The translations under genes and the position numbers were made by a program. DNA of 55,418 bases, from NCBI GenBank assembly GCA_039805725.1, contig JBDLTT010000004.1, forward strand, positions 1 to 55,418, written 5' to 3'. This document shows, in pieces, positions 16,718 to 24,199 of this stretch (positions are counted from its first letter, which is position 1; every line of letters starts with the position of its first letter). Source of the DNA: Fluviibacter sp039805725. GTDB taxonomy: Bacteria > Pseudomonadota > Gammaproteobacteria > Burkholderiales > Rhodocyclaceae. The notes under the pieces were generated by a model. It saw nothing but the letters and a program-made list of their open reading frames with translations, made no database searches and was not told the origin of the DNA.

Positions 16718-17470
16718 TTACTCGGCCGAGGTCTCTTCTTCGACTTCGACGAATTCGTCTTCGCCGCCAGCGGCGTCAACGATTTCCTGGATGGACTGGC
16801 TACGACCTTCCAGCACGGCATCAGCGATGCCACGGGCATAGAGACGGATCGCACGCGACGAATCGTCATTCCCCGGGATGATGTAGTCCACGCCTTCCGG
16901 GCTGTGGTTGGTATCGACCACGCCGATCACCGGGATACCCAGCTTATTGGCTTCGGTCACGGCAATCTTGTGATAGCCGACGTCGATCAGGAAGATGGCA
17001 TCCGGCAGCGTGTTCATATTCTTGATACCGCCGATGGACTTCTGCAGCTTTTCCAGTTCGCGCTTGAAGTTCAGTGCTTCTTTCTTGGTCAGGCGCTCGC
17101 ATGAGCCGTCTTCAACCGATAGCTCCATGTCCTTCAGACGCTTGATCGATTGCTTCAGTGTCTTGTAGTTGGTCAGCATGCCGCCCAGCCAGCGCTGGTC
17201 GACATACGGCATACCGGCGCGGGTTGCCTCTTCGGCAACGATTTCACGCGCCTGGCGCTTGGTGCTGACAAACAGCACCGTTCCCTTGTTGGCGGCGAGT
17301 TTCTTCACGAAAGCAATCGCTTCGTTGTACTTACCGACCGTCTTTTCCAGGTTGACGATGTGAATCTTGTTACGTGCCCCGAAAATGTAGGGGGCCATAC
17401 GGGGGTTCCAGAAGCGGGTCTGGTGTCCGAAGTGGACGCCGGCTTCCAGCATTTGACGCATTGTCGACAT
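16718..17470 (-). CDS. rpsB: 30S ribosomal protein S2
   Basis: S2 of 250 residues, beginning MSTMRQMLEAGVHFGHQTRFWNP, with KNKIHIVNLEKT-like (here NKIHIVNLEKT), MLTNYKTLKQSIKRLK and the C-terminal GVVDTNHSPEGVDYIIPGNDDSSRAI. The acidic tail is typical. It is the first gene of the long minus-strand block, behind a promoter at 17643-17672 and a structured leader of about 165 bases. GGAGT-like bases lie close to the ATG as ribosome binding site. Confidence 0.98.
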   Translation of the reverse strand: MSTMRQMLEAGVHFGHQTRFWNPRMAPYIFGARNKIHIVNLEKTVGKYNEAIAFVKKLAANKGTVLFVSTKRQAREIVAEEATRAGMPYVDQRWLGGMLTNYKTLKQSIKRLKDMELSVEDGSCERLTKKEALNFKRELEKLQKSIGGIKNMNTLPDAIFLIDVGYHKIAVTEANKLGIPVIGVVDTNHSPEGVDYIIPGNDDSSRAIRLYARGIADAVLEGRSQSIQEIVDAAGGEDEFVEVEEETSAE

Positions 17471-17636
17471 AACGACTCCTTGCAGGGTTAGACCGCCACG
17501 ACGCCGACTGCGATTTTTCCGGAGAAAAACACCCTGAATTCGGTGCCGTGTGAGGATTTGCTCCGGAACGTAACGCCCCGAAACACGACTTTTAACAGTT
17601 AGTTCTCACTAACCGCCAGTTTTCAATTAAGAAAAC
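17471..17636 (-). promoter_or_regulatory. Structured 5' leader of rpsB
   Basis: The leader contains two adjacent perfect hairpins near its 5' end: GTTTTC/GAAAAC (17619-17624 with 17631-17636) and GTTAGT/ACTAAC with a four-base loop (17598-17603 with 17608-17613). Further down, CCGGAG (17519-17524) can pair with CTCCGG (17561-17566), with CACC/GGTG (17530-17533, 17542-17545) inside. In gammaproteobacteria S2 represses its own operon through an rpsB leader; a similar role here is inferred from position and structure only. Confidence 0.5.
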
Positions 17637-17642
17637 TTTGAG

Positions 17643-17672
17643 ATTGTAGCAGCTAAACCCGCAGTGCAGCAA
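17643..17672 (-). promoter_or_regulatory. Sigma-70 type promoter of rpsB
   Basis: On the minus strand TTGCTG (17667-17672) and TACAAT (17643-17648) are separated by 18 bases. Transcription would begin near 17636, at the base of the first leader hairpin. Confidence 0.6.
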
Positions 17673-17700
17673 GCCATTTCACCCCATCAGCACGGGTTTC

Positions 17701-17721
17701 GACTGGCCGCGGCGGCCAGTC
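17701..17721. repeat. Perfect inverted repeat between rpsB and map
   Basis: GACTGGCC and GGCCAGTC flank a five-base centre. It lies upstream of the rpsB promoter and 60 bases before map, with no T run on either side, so it is more like a protein site or extruded hairpin than a terminator. The rest of 17650-17781 shows no gene. Confidence 0.5.
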
Positions 17722-17781
17722 TCGGTTATCCTGTCGCCTCGGCCTACTGGCACAAAAAAACCACTAAAAAATGCGAAAACA

Positions 17782-18579
17782 ATGAGCGTCACCCTAAAAA
17801 ACCCCGAACAGATCGAGAAAATGCGTGTCGCTTGCCGATTGGCATCCGAAGTCATTGATTACATTACGCCTTTCGTCAAACCCGGCGTCACGACCGGTGA
17901 GCTCGACCGCCTCTGCCATGACTACATGGTCAACGACCAGGGGACGATCCCGGCACCGCTCAACTACCAGCCACCAGGCTACGCGCCCTACCCCAAATCG
18001 ATCTGCGCCTCGGTCAATCACCAGGTCTGCCATGGCATTCCCGGCGACAAACAACTCAAAAAGGGGGATATCGTCAATCTGGATATCACGGTGATCAAGG
18101 ATGGCTGGTATGGCGACACGAGCCGGATGTTTACCATTGGCGAGGTGTCGACCCTGGCCCAGCGTCTCTGTGACGTCACCTTCGAGTGCCTCTGGAAAGG
18201 TATTGATGCAGTCCGACCCGGCGCAACACTCGGCGATATCGGCCATGCCATCCAGACGCACGCCCAGAAACACGGCTACTCCGTGGTTCGGGAATTCTGT
18301 GGCCATGGCATCGGCCAGCACTTCCACGAAGATCCCCAGGTGCTCCATTACGGTAAACCGGGCACCGGGCTCAAGCTCGAAGAGGGCATGATCTTCACCA
18401 TTGAACCGATGATCAATGCCGGCAAGGCGGACATCAAAGAACTGGCCGACGGCTGGACAATTGTGACCAAAGACCATTCGCTCTCTGCGCAGTGGGAGCA
18501 CACCATCGTCGTCACCCGCAGCGGCGTCGAAGTACTCACCATCTCTGACCACTGCCCCGCCCGCCCTAACTTTGAATAA
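17782..18579 (+). CDS. map: Methionine aminopeptidase, type I
   Basis: Removes the initiator methionine from nascent proteins. The 265-residue product has the type Ia pita-bread fold without zinc-finger extension. Visible blocks are SICASVNHQVCHGIP, GDIVNLDITVIKDGWYGDTSRMF with the metal-binding aspartates, REFCGHGIGQHFHEDPQVLHYG with a metal-binding histidine, and MIFTIEPMINAG and WEHTIVV with the two glutamates. It is divergent from rpsB, and its stop codon lies just before the glnD ATG. Confidence 0.97.
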   Translation: MSVTLKNPEQIEKMRVACRLASEVIDYITPFVKPGVTTGELDRLCHDYMVNDQGTIPAPLNYQPPGYAPYPKSICASVNHQVCHGIPGDKQLKKGDIVNLDITVIKDGWYGDTSRMFTIGEVSTLAQRLCDVTFECLWKGIDAVRPGATLGDIGHAIQTHAQKHGYSVVREFCGHGIGQHFHEDPQVLHYGKPGTGLKLEEGMIFTIEPMINAGKADIKELADGWTIVTKDHSLSAQWEHTIVVTRSGVEVLTISDHCPARPNFE

Positions 18580-18583
18580 GCCG

Positions 18584-21175
18584 ATGAACGGCACTACACC
18601 CGCACTGGCAAAATTGCGGCAAACGCTTGCCCAGACGCAGCAGGAACTCGCGGCAAGCTATCTGGCAAATCCGAACTGCCGCACTTACTTGCACGCGCGC
18701 AGCGCCCTGGTGGATCAGACGCTTTCGTCGTTGTGGTCAGAGGCCGGCATGCCCGGCAGGTCGGCACTGATTGCGGTGGGTGGCTATGGACGTGGCGAGC
18801 TCTACCCGTATTCAGACATCGATGTCCTCATCGCCCTGGATGACACGCCGACACCAGAACTTGAAACGACGATCGAACAGTTGATCGGCCAGTTCTGGGA
18901 TCTCGGTCTTGCTATCGGACACAGCGTGCGCACCATCGACGAATGCATCAGCGCAGCCGACGCCGATGTCACCGTGCAGACGGCATTGTTCGAGTCGCGT
19001 TTGGTTTGTGGTAACGGGGCGCTTCAGTCACGGCTCGAGAAAGCCATCGACCAGGCCATGACGGGCGAAGCGTTCATCGCAGCGAAACTGGCCGAGCAGG
19101 AAGAACGACACCTTCGCCACGCATTTACCGCATTCAGTCTGGAGCCGAACGTCAAAGAGAGCCCGGGCGGCCTGCGCGACCTGCAAAGCATTGCCTGGAT
19201 CGCGCGCGCCGGCGGCTTTGCCAAGGACACCAAGGTCTGGTCGTCGCTGCAGAAGAACAACCTGATGCAGGGCGACGAGCGGGTCGCCATCGAGCGTGCG
19301 GAAGAGTTCCTTGCCAACGTTCGTATCCACTTACATTTACTGACTGGCCGGGCCGAAGATCGACTGGTCTTCGACCTACAAGGCCAGATGGCGCATCAGT
19401 TCGGCTTTGTCGATGACTCGAACAAACGCGCCAGCGAACAGTTCATGCAGCGCTACTACCGGATCGCCAAGCGGGTCACACAGATCAATACACTAGTCCT
19501 GAAGTCGATCAGTGAAAAACTCGCGCCGGCCAGCAAGCAACGCATCCGCCCCATCAACGAACGTTTCCAGAAAGTCGGCCACAAACTCGACATCATTGAT
19601 CCGCAGATTTACCAGAAGCAGCCCTCTGCGATTCTGGAAACCTTTCTGCTGATGGAGAAACAGGGCGGCGTTCAGGAAATGACCGCGCGCACACTGCGCG
19701 CCCTGTATGCCGCGCGTCGGCTCGTCAATCGCGATTTTCGGCAACAGAAAGAAAACAAGCAGCGCTTTATACAGATCCTGCGTCAGAAGAACGGTGTGCT
19801 GCATGCACTCCGACTCATGAACCAGTTTAGTATCCTTGGCCGCTACATCCCTGCGTTTGGCAAAATCGTCGGCCAGATGCAGCACGATCTGTTTCACGTC
19901 TTCACGGTCGACCAGCACATCCTTCAGGTCGTGCGCAACATCCGCCGCTTCCAACGCGAGGACTTCGCCCATGAAAACCCCTATTGCCATCGCCTGATCG
20001 TCGAATTCGAGCGGCCCTGGCTCCTGGTTCTCGCGGCCCTATTCCACGACATCGCCAAAGGACGCGGCGGCGATCACTCCGAACTAGGCACGGTCGACGC
20101 GGAAGCCTTTTGTACGGCCCATGCGATGAACGCCAGAGATACAGCGCTGGTCGTCTGGCTGGTACGGGAACATCTAACCATGTCCTCGGTTGCCCAGAAA
20201 GAAGATATTTCAGATCCGACCACGGTCGCCGCCTTCTGTAAGAAAGTGGGCGATATCCGGCATCTGACGGCGCTTTATCTGCTCACGGTTGCTGATATTC
20301 GTGGCACGAGCCCGAAGGTCTGGAATTCGTGGAAAGCGCGTCTCTTGGAGGGCCTCTATCGCAGCGCCCTTGCCCGTTTCGAGCAGGCTTCCGGCGAATC
20401 ACCGGAGGATGTGGGCGATATGGTCGTGCAGCGCAAGCGTGAGGCACTAGCGCATCTGCGCTTCTTTGCGCTGGGTAACTCGGTACAGAATCAATTCTGG
20501 AATCAACTCGACGACGTCTATTTTCTGCGTCATACCGACGAAGAGATCGCCTGGCACACCCGGTGTCTTTACTACCGGGTTCACGACAACAAACCCATTG
20601 TTCGTGCCCGACCCAATCCCGAGGGAGAAGGCATTCAGGCGCTGGTTTACGCACCGGATCAGCCGGATCTTTTCGTCAAGCTTTGCGCCTATTTCAGCTC
20701 GATCGGCTATTCGATCATGGACGCCAAGGTTCACACGACCCGTCATGGCTATGCACTCGACAGTTTCAATCTCCTCGACGCCTCTAACCGCGATATGGAT
20801 CGTGAAACCTGCGCCATCATCGAGCATGATCTTCTCGAGGTTCTGGCCGGCAACCTGAAGCCTGTTCCACCAAGCTCGGGCCGGGTGTCTCGTCAGGTAC
20901 GCTCTTTCCCGATCACACCGGATATCTTGATTGAAACCGACGAGAGTGGCGAACAATATGTGGTATCCATCCGCGCCGCGGACCGGACTGGACTGCTGTA
21001 TGCCATCGCAGAAACATTCGCCCGCCATGGCGCTGCACTGCATACCGCCCGGATTTCCACCCTGGGCGAGCGGGCCGAAGATACCTTCCTGATTTCCGGG
21101 CGCAGTCTCAGTCAGAGCCGGGATCGCGTGCTGCTTGAGAACGATCTGCTCGAACAACTCACGATTAACCCATGA
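18584..21175 (+). CDS. glnD: Bifunctional uridylyltransferase/uridylyl-removing enzyme (PII modification)
   Basis: GlnD senses glutamine and adds or removes UMP on PII proteins. Domains in order: nucleotidyltransferase with GGYGRGELYPYSDIDVLIAL (about 65-85), linker helices, HD domain with LFHDIAKGRGGDHSELG (about 485-500), and two C-terminal ACT domains (starting near residues 680 and 790; DRTGLLYAIAETFARHGAALHTARI in the second). I use the ATG at 18584 (863 residues). A TTG at 18572, in frame and overlapping the map stop, would add four residues. No PII gene is in the window. Confidence 0.96.
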   Translation: MNGTTPALAKLRQTLAQTQQELAASYLANPNCRTYLHARSALVDQTLSSLWSEAGMPGRSALIAVGGYGRGELYPYSDIDVLIALDDTPTPELETTIEQLIGQFWDLGLAIGHSVRTIDECISAADADVTVQTALFESRLVCGNGALQSRLEKAIDQAMTGEAFIAAKLAEQEERHLRHAFTAFSLEPNVKESPGGLRDLQSIAWIARAGGFAKDTKVWSSLQKNNLMQGDERVAIERAEEFLANVRIHLHLLTGRAEDRLVFDLQGQMAHQFGFVDDSNKRASEQFMQRYYRIAKRVTQINTLVLKSISEKLAPASKQRIRPINERFQKVGHKLDIIDPQIYQKQPSAILETFLLMEKQGGVQEMTARTLRALYAARRLVNRDFRQQKENKQRFIQILRQKNGVLHALRLMNQFSILGRYIPAFGKIVGQMQHDLFHVFTVDQHILQVVRNIRRFQREDFAHENPYCHRLIVEFERPWLLVLAALFHDIAKGRGGDHSELGTVDAEAFCTAHAMNARDTALVVWLVREHLTMSSVAQKEDISDPTTVAAFCKKVGDIRHLTALYLLTVADIRGTSPKVWNSWKARLLEGLYRSALARFEQASGESPEDVGDMVVQRKREALAHLRFFALGNSVQNQFWNQLDDVYFLRHTDEEIAWHTRCLYYRVHDNKPIVRARPNPEGEGIQALVYAPDQPDLFVKLCAYFSSIGYSIMDAKVHTTRHGYALDSFNLLDASNRDMDRETCAIIEHDLLEVLAGNLKPVPPSSGRVSRQVRSFPITPDILIETDESGEQYVVSIRAADRTGLLYAIAETFARHGAALHTARISTLGERAEDTFLISGRSLSQSRDRVLLENDLLEQLTINP

Positions 21176-21200
21176 ACGGTTAAAACCTGACGGGTACAGC

Positions 21201-21980
21201 TTACTCGGGCAGCTTGCAGCCCACCAGGGCTTCAATCATCAGCCGCACCTTACACATCGACTCTTCCAGGACCGGGCCAAGCGCACTGAATTCGATCCCT
21301 GCCGAACTTTCGGCGATACCGGCTGCATAGTTGGCCACCACATTCAACTGCGCATAGGGAATACCGAGCTCACGGGCGAGCACCGCTTCCGGCATCGCCG
21401 TCATACCGACAATGTCAGCACCATTACTGGCCAAACGCCGGATCTCTGCCGCCGTTTCCAGACGCGGGCCTTGCGTACACGCGTAGACACCCCCTTCTTT
21501 GATGTTAAAGCCCAGAAGATCAGCAACCCCGGATAAACGCTCACGCAGCATCTGATCGAACGGGTGCGTGAAATCGACGTGCATTTCCACACCGGGATGC
21601 GTTCCGAAGAAGGTGTTTGCCCTACCCCAGGTGTAATCAATCAGCTGATCAGGGATCACCAGATCGCCCGGGCCCAACGAGGGATGGATGGATCCTACCG
21701 AACCAACCGCAATAATGCCGCTAACGTTTAATTCCTTCAACGCCCAGATATTCGCCCGATAATTAATGTCACCCGGCATGATCGTATGGCCATAGCCATG
21801 TCTGGCAAGGAAAACCATGGGATGTCCGCAAATCGTGCCCAGCGTCATCGGGCACGATGGTTCTCCGTAAGGGGTTCGCACGAAGCGGCGATGTGCACCC
21901 TCCAGGATGGTCAGATGGTTGAGTCCGCTACCACCGATGATAGCCAGATACTGCGGTTTCTTGGATGCATTCATAGCCAT
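21201..21980 (-). CDS. mtnP: S-methyl-5'-thioinosine phosphorylase (MTAP/PNP family)
   Basis: A 259-residue member of the trimeric purine nucleoside phosphorylase/MTAP family: YLAIIGGSGL, the phosphate loop near RHGYGHTIMPGDINYRANIWAL, and TQGPRLETAAEIRR. Human-type MTAPs, which use adenine nucleosides, carry two aspartates (DYD) near the base. Here the segment is ANYAAGI (N217, A219), as in enzymes for 6-oxopurines, so methylthioinosine rather than methylthioadenosine is the inferred substrate. The product would be hypoxanthine, the substrate of the Hpt-like enzyme encoded two genes away. An ATG at 21974 is an alternative start. No MTA deaminase is seen nearby. Confidence 0.82.
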   Translation of the reverse strand: MAMNASKKPQYLAIIGGSGLNHLTILEGAHRRFVRTPYGEPSCPMTLGTICGHPMVFLARHGYGHTIMPGDINYRANIWALKELNVSGIIAVGSVGSIHPSLGPGDLVIPDQLIDYTWGRANTFFGTHPGVEMHVDFTHPFDQMLRERLSGVADLLGFNIKEGGVYACTQGPRLETAAEIRRLASNGADIVGMTAMPEAVLARELGIPYAQLNVVANYAAGIAESSAGIEFSALGPVLEESMCKVRLMIEALVGCKLPE

Positions 21981-21995
21981 GGACTCAAAAGTGAA

Positions 21996-22739
21996 TTAGG
22001 CATGATTATGCCTGCGTTTCAGGGTCGCCTCACCGACCACGGGCACGACGCCCTGGAGTGTGCCGCCCGCCGATTTTGGCAGGGCTGAATCACTGATCTT
22101 GCGGTAGTGCACATCCGTTTCGGCCAGCGTGAACGGCGCATCCAGAATCACCGCCGTCGTGATCAGCCGGGTCATCGTCTGTCGCCCTGTATCTTTCATT
22201 TTCCAGGGAAACGCTGTCCGATCCGCAAGATGGATCGTACGGGCGGTCTCAAGAAGGCCGGCCAGACGAACCGTGGCCTGTTGCAACACCAGCCGGTGCT
22301 GCATAACGGCATAGGCCGCTGGCACATCCCTGGGCAAGGCATCCGCTGGCGCACCCGCCAGCCAGCAGACAACCGCCTCGGGCGCAAACTCCCGCAGATC
22401 ATTCAGCAAACGTTCGTCATAGTATTGAATATCGGCCAACCCATACGTGGCATCGACTGTGCGCTTGCGCGCGGCTTCAAGGCAATCCATCCGGTTATCC
22501 AGAGCAAAAACGGTTTTGCCGGCTAGTACCAGTGATGCGGTCGAATGACCGAAGCCGCAGCCGATTTCTAGCACACGTGTACCTTGAACACGCCCGGCTA
22601 ACCAGTCATAAATGCCGGCGCGTTCCAACGCCGTTGCTTCGTTCTGCCAACGGGTTAGCGTTGTGGCCAGCGGTTCATCCAGCGCACTAAGCGTCGCTGC
22701 TACCTGTCCACGGCTAAATTCACCGGCGCTAATGGACAT
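21996..22739 (-). CDS. Class I SAM-dependent methyltransferase, substrate unknown
   Basis: The product has a Rossmann-type SAM site VLEIGCGFGHSTASLVLAG (about residues 52-70), then FALDNRMDCLEAARKR for the ribose-binding strand. The frame is open to 22856, but the ATG at 22739, overlapping the hpt stop by eleven bases, gives 247 residues and a sensible start MSISAGEFSRGQ. The region after about residue 100 has no motif that tells the acceptor. It sits between hpt and the thioinosine phosphorylase gene, so it may be cotranscribed with purine salvage, but this does not define its role. Confidence 0.7.
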   Translation of the reverse strand: MSISAGEFSRGQVAATLSALDEPLATTLTRWQNEATALERAGIYDWLAGRVQGTRVLEIGCGFGHSTASLVLAGKTVFALDNRMDCLEAARKRTVDATYGLADIQYYDERLLNDLREFAPEAVVCWLAGAPADALPRDVPAAYAVMQHRLVLQQATVRLAGLLETARTIHLADRTAFPWKMKDTGRQTMTRLITTAVILDAPFTLAETDVHYRKISDSALPKSAGGTLQGVVPVVGEATLKRRHNHA

Positions 22740-23280
22740 CGCCTGTTCCGTCTGCGACAAAAATCCCGTCCGCGTTTCGCCACAAGCCATCGGCATCCAA
22801 CCCGAAACCATAGACATAACGATCCGGCACCGGCAGCGCCGGAAAGGCCGGCACACAGGGTTGGCGAAGGTCTTTCATTTTGTGCACGAGAACGCCGATG
22901 GCGACCTCTGCTGCGCCCTCCGAGATCAATGCATTGCTGATTTCGTGCAGCGTCACACCCTCGTCCAGAATATCGTCCAACAGCAGGATCGTTCGACCGG
23001 CCACAGACTGCCGCGGGTGAACCAGCCATTGCAGCTCGCCGCCCGCGCGTGCGCCATCGTAACGGGTCGCATGAACATAATCGAGCTCAAGCCTGAAATT
23101 CAGTCTAGGCAGCAGTTGACCGACATAGACCAGCGCACCCGTCATCACCGCCAGCACAAGCACCTGATCGTTGGCGTAACGGGCATTCATCAACGCCGCC
23201 TGTTGATCCATCAAGGTATCAATCGCCGACCGATCATACAAGACCGCCGCGTTGTCCGGATCATGGGTGAAATCAGACAT
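22729..23280 (-). CDS. hpt: Hypoxanthine-guanine phosphoribosyltransferase
   Basis: Type I phosphoribosyltransferase of about 183 residues. The PRPP-binding loop is ILLLDDILDEGVTL, and FRLELDYVHATRYDG is the flexible-loop region. It converts hypoxanthine (and guanine) to IMP or GMP. The first codons read GTG ATG; I use the ATG at 23280. It follows galU by 20 bases, and the downstream methyltransferase and phosphorylase genes fit a purine salvage unit for hypoxanthine released from methylthioinosine. Confidence 0.85.
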   Translation of the reverse strand: MSDFTHDPDNAAVLYDRSAIDTLMDQQAALMNARYANDQVLVLAVMTGALVYVGQLLPRLNFRLELDYVHATRYDGARAGGELQWLVHPRQSVAGRTILLLDDILDEGVTLHEISNALISEGAAEVAIGVLVHKMKDLRQPCVPAFPALPVPDRYVYGFGLDADGLWRNADGIFVADGTGDVH

Positions 23281-23300
23281 CACGCACGATCAACTGCGTT

Positions 23301-24167
23301 TTATTTGAGGCTGTTGAGATACTGGCTAAACTCGGCACCCACTTCCGGATGCCGTTGACCCAGCGCAACGGTCGCCTTGAGATAACCGATTTTGGAACCA
23401 CAGTCATAGCGCACGCCATCATAGCGATAAGCCAGCACCTGCTCTTCGGCAAGCAGACTGGCAATGCCATCAGTCAACTGGATCTCACCCCCCGCACCCG
23501 GCTGAATATTTTCGAGATGGTGAAAGATCCGACCCGACAGGATATAGCGACCGACCACGGCCAGGGTCGATGGTGCCGTTGCGGGATCCGGTTTTTCAAC
23601 AATAGCGTTTACCTGCTCCAGACGATCCGACACCGATTTGGCGTCGACGATCCCGTAACTCTTGGTGTCGGCACGCGGAACCTCCTGCACGCCCAGCACC
23701 GAGCAACGATAGTAATCGTAGCAATCCACCATCTGTTTCATAACTGGGGTCGACCCATCCAGCAGGTCGTCGGCCAGCAGCACCGCAAAAGGTTCATCGC
23801 CGATCACCGGCTTGGCACACAGCACGGCGTGACCCAGCCCCAGCGGTTCCGCCTGACGGATGTAAATGCAGTTTACGTGCTTGGGCAGAATGTTCTGCAC
23901 GATATCGAGTAGCGCCTGTTTGTTCTTCTGCGCAAGCTCGCTTTCAAGTTCGTAGGCCTTGTCAAAGTGGTCTTCGATCGCGCGCTTGCTCCGACCCGTC
24001 ACAAACACCATTTCGGTAATGCCCGCCGCGACCGCCTCTTCGACCGCGTACTGGATCAGGGGTTTGTCGACCACCGTCAGCATTTCTTTCGGGCTTGCTT
24101 TGGTGGCGGGCAAAAATCGTGTGCCCAGACCTGCGACCGGGAAAACCGCCTTACGAACCTTTTTCAT
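23301..24167 (-). CDS. galU: UTP--glucose-1-phosphate uridylyltransferase
   Basis: GalU makes UDP-glucose for polysaccharides and lipopolysaccharide. The product begins MKKVRKAVFPVAGLGTRFLPATKASPKEML, the nucleotidyltransferase signature, followed by DKPLIQYAVEEAVAAGI and EPFAVLLADDLLDG for metal and UTP binding. The ATG at 24167 has GGAG at good spacing; an upstream in-frame start at 24191 is less likely. Length is 288 residues, normal for the family. Confidence 0.96.
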   Translation of the reverse strand: MKKVRKAVFPVAGLGTRFLPATKASPKEMLTVVDKPLIQYAVEEAVAAGITEMVFVTGRSKRAIEDHFDKAYELESELAQKNKQALLDIVQNILPKHVNCIYIRQAEPLGLGHAVLCAKPVIGDEPFAVLLADDLLDGSTPVMKQMVDCYDYYRCSVLGVQEVPRADTKSYGIVDAKSVSDRLEQVNAIVEKPDPATAPSTLAVVGRYILSGRIFHHLENIQPGAGGEIQLTDGIASLLAEEQVLAYRYDGVRYDCGSKIGYLKATVALGQRHPEVGAEFSQYLNSLK

Positions 24168-24199
24168 TGAACACTCCGTACCTTGCTGCATGGTGAATA

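Noticed and set aside
17794..18594. 266-residue open frame on the minus strand opposite map
   Set aside because: It mirrors a well-recognised gene frame for frame, has no family features, and arises from codon bias of map.
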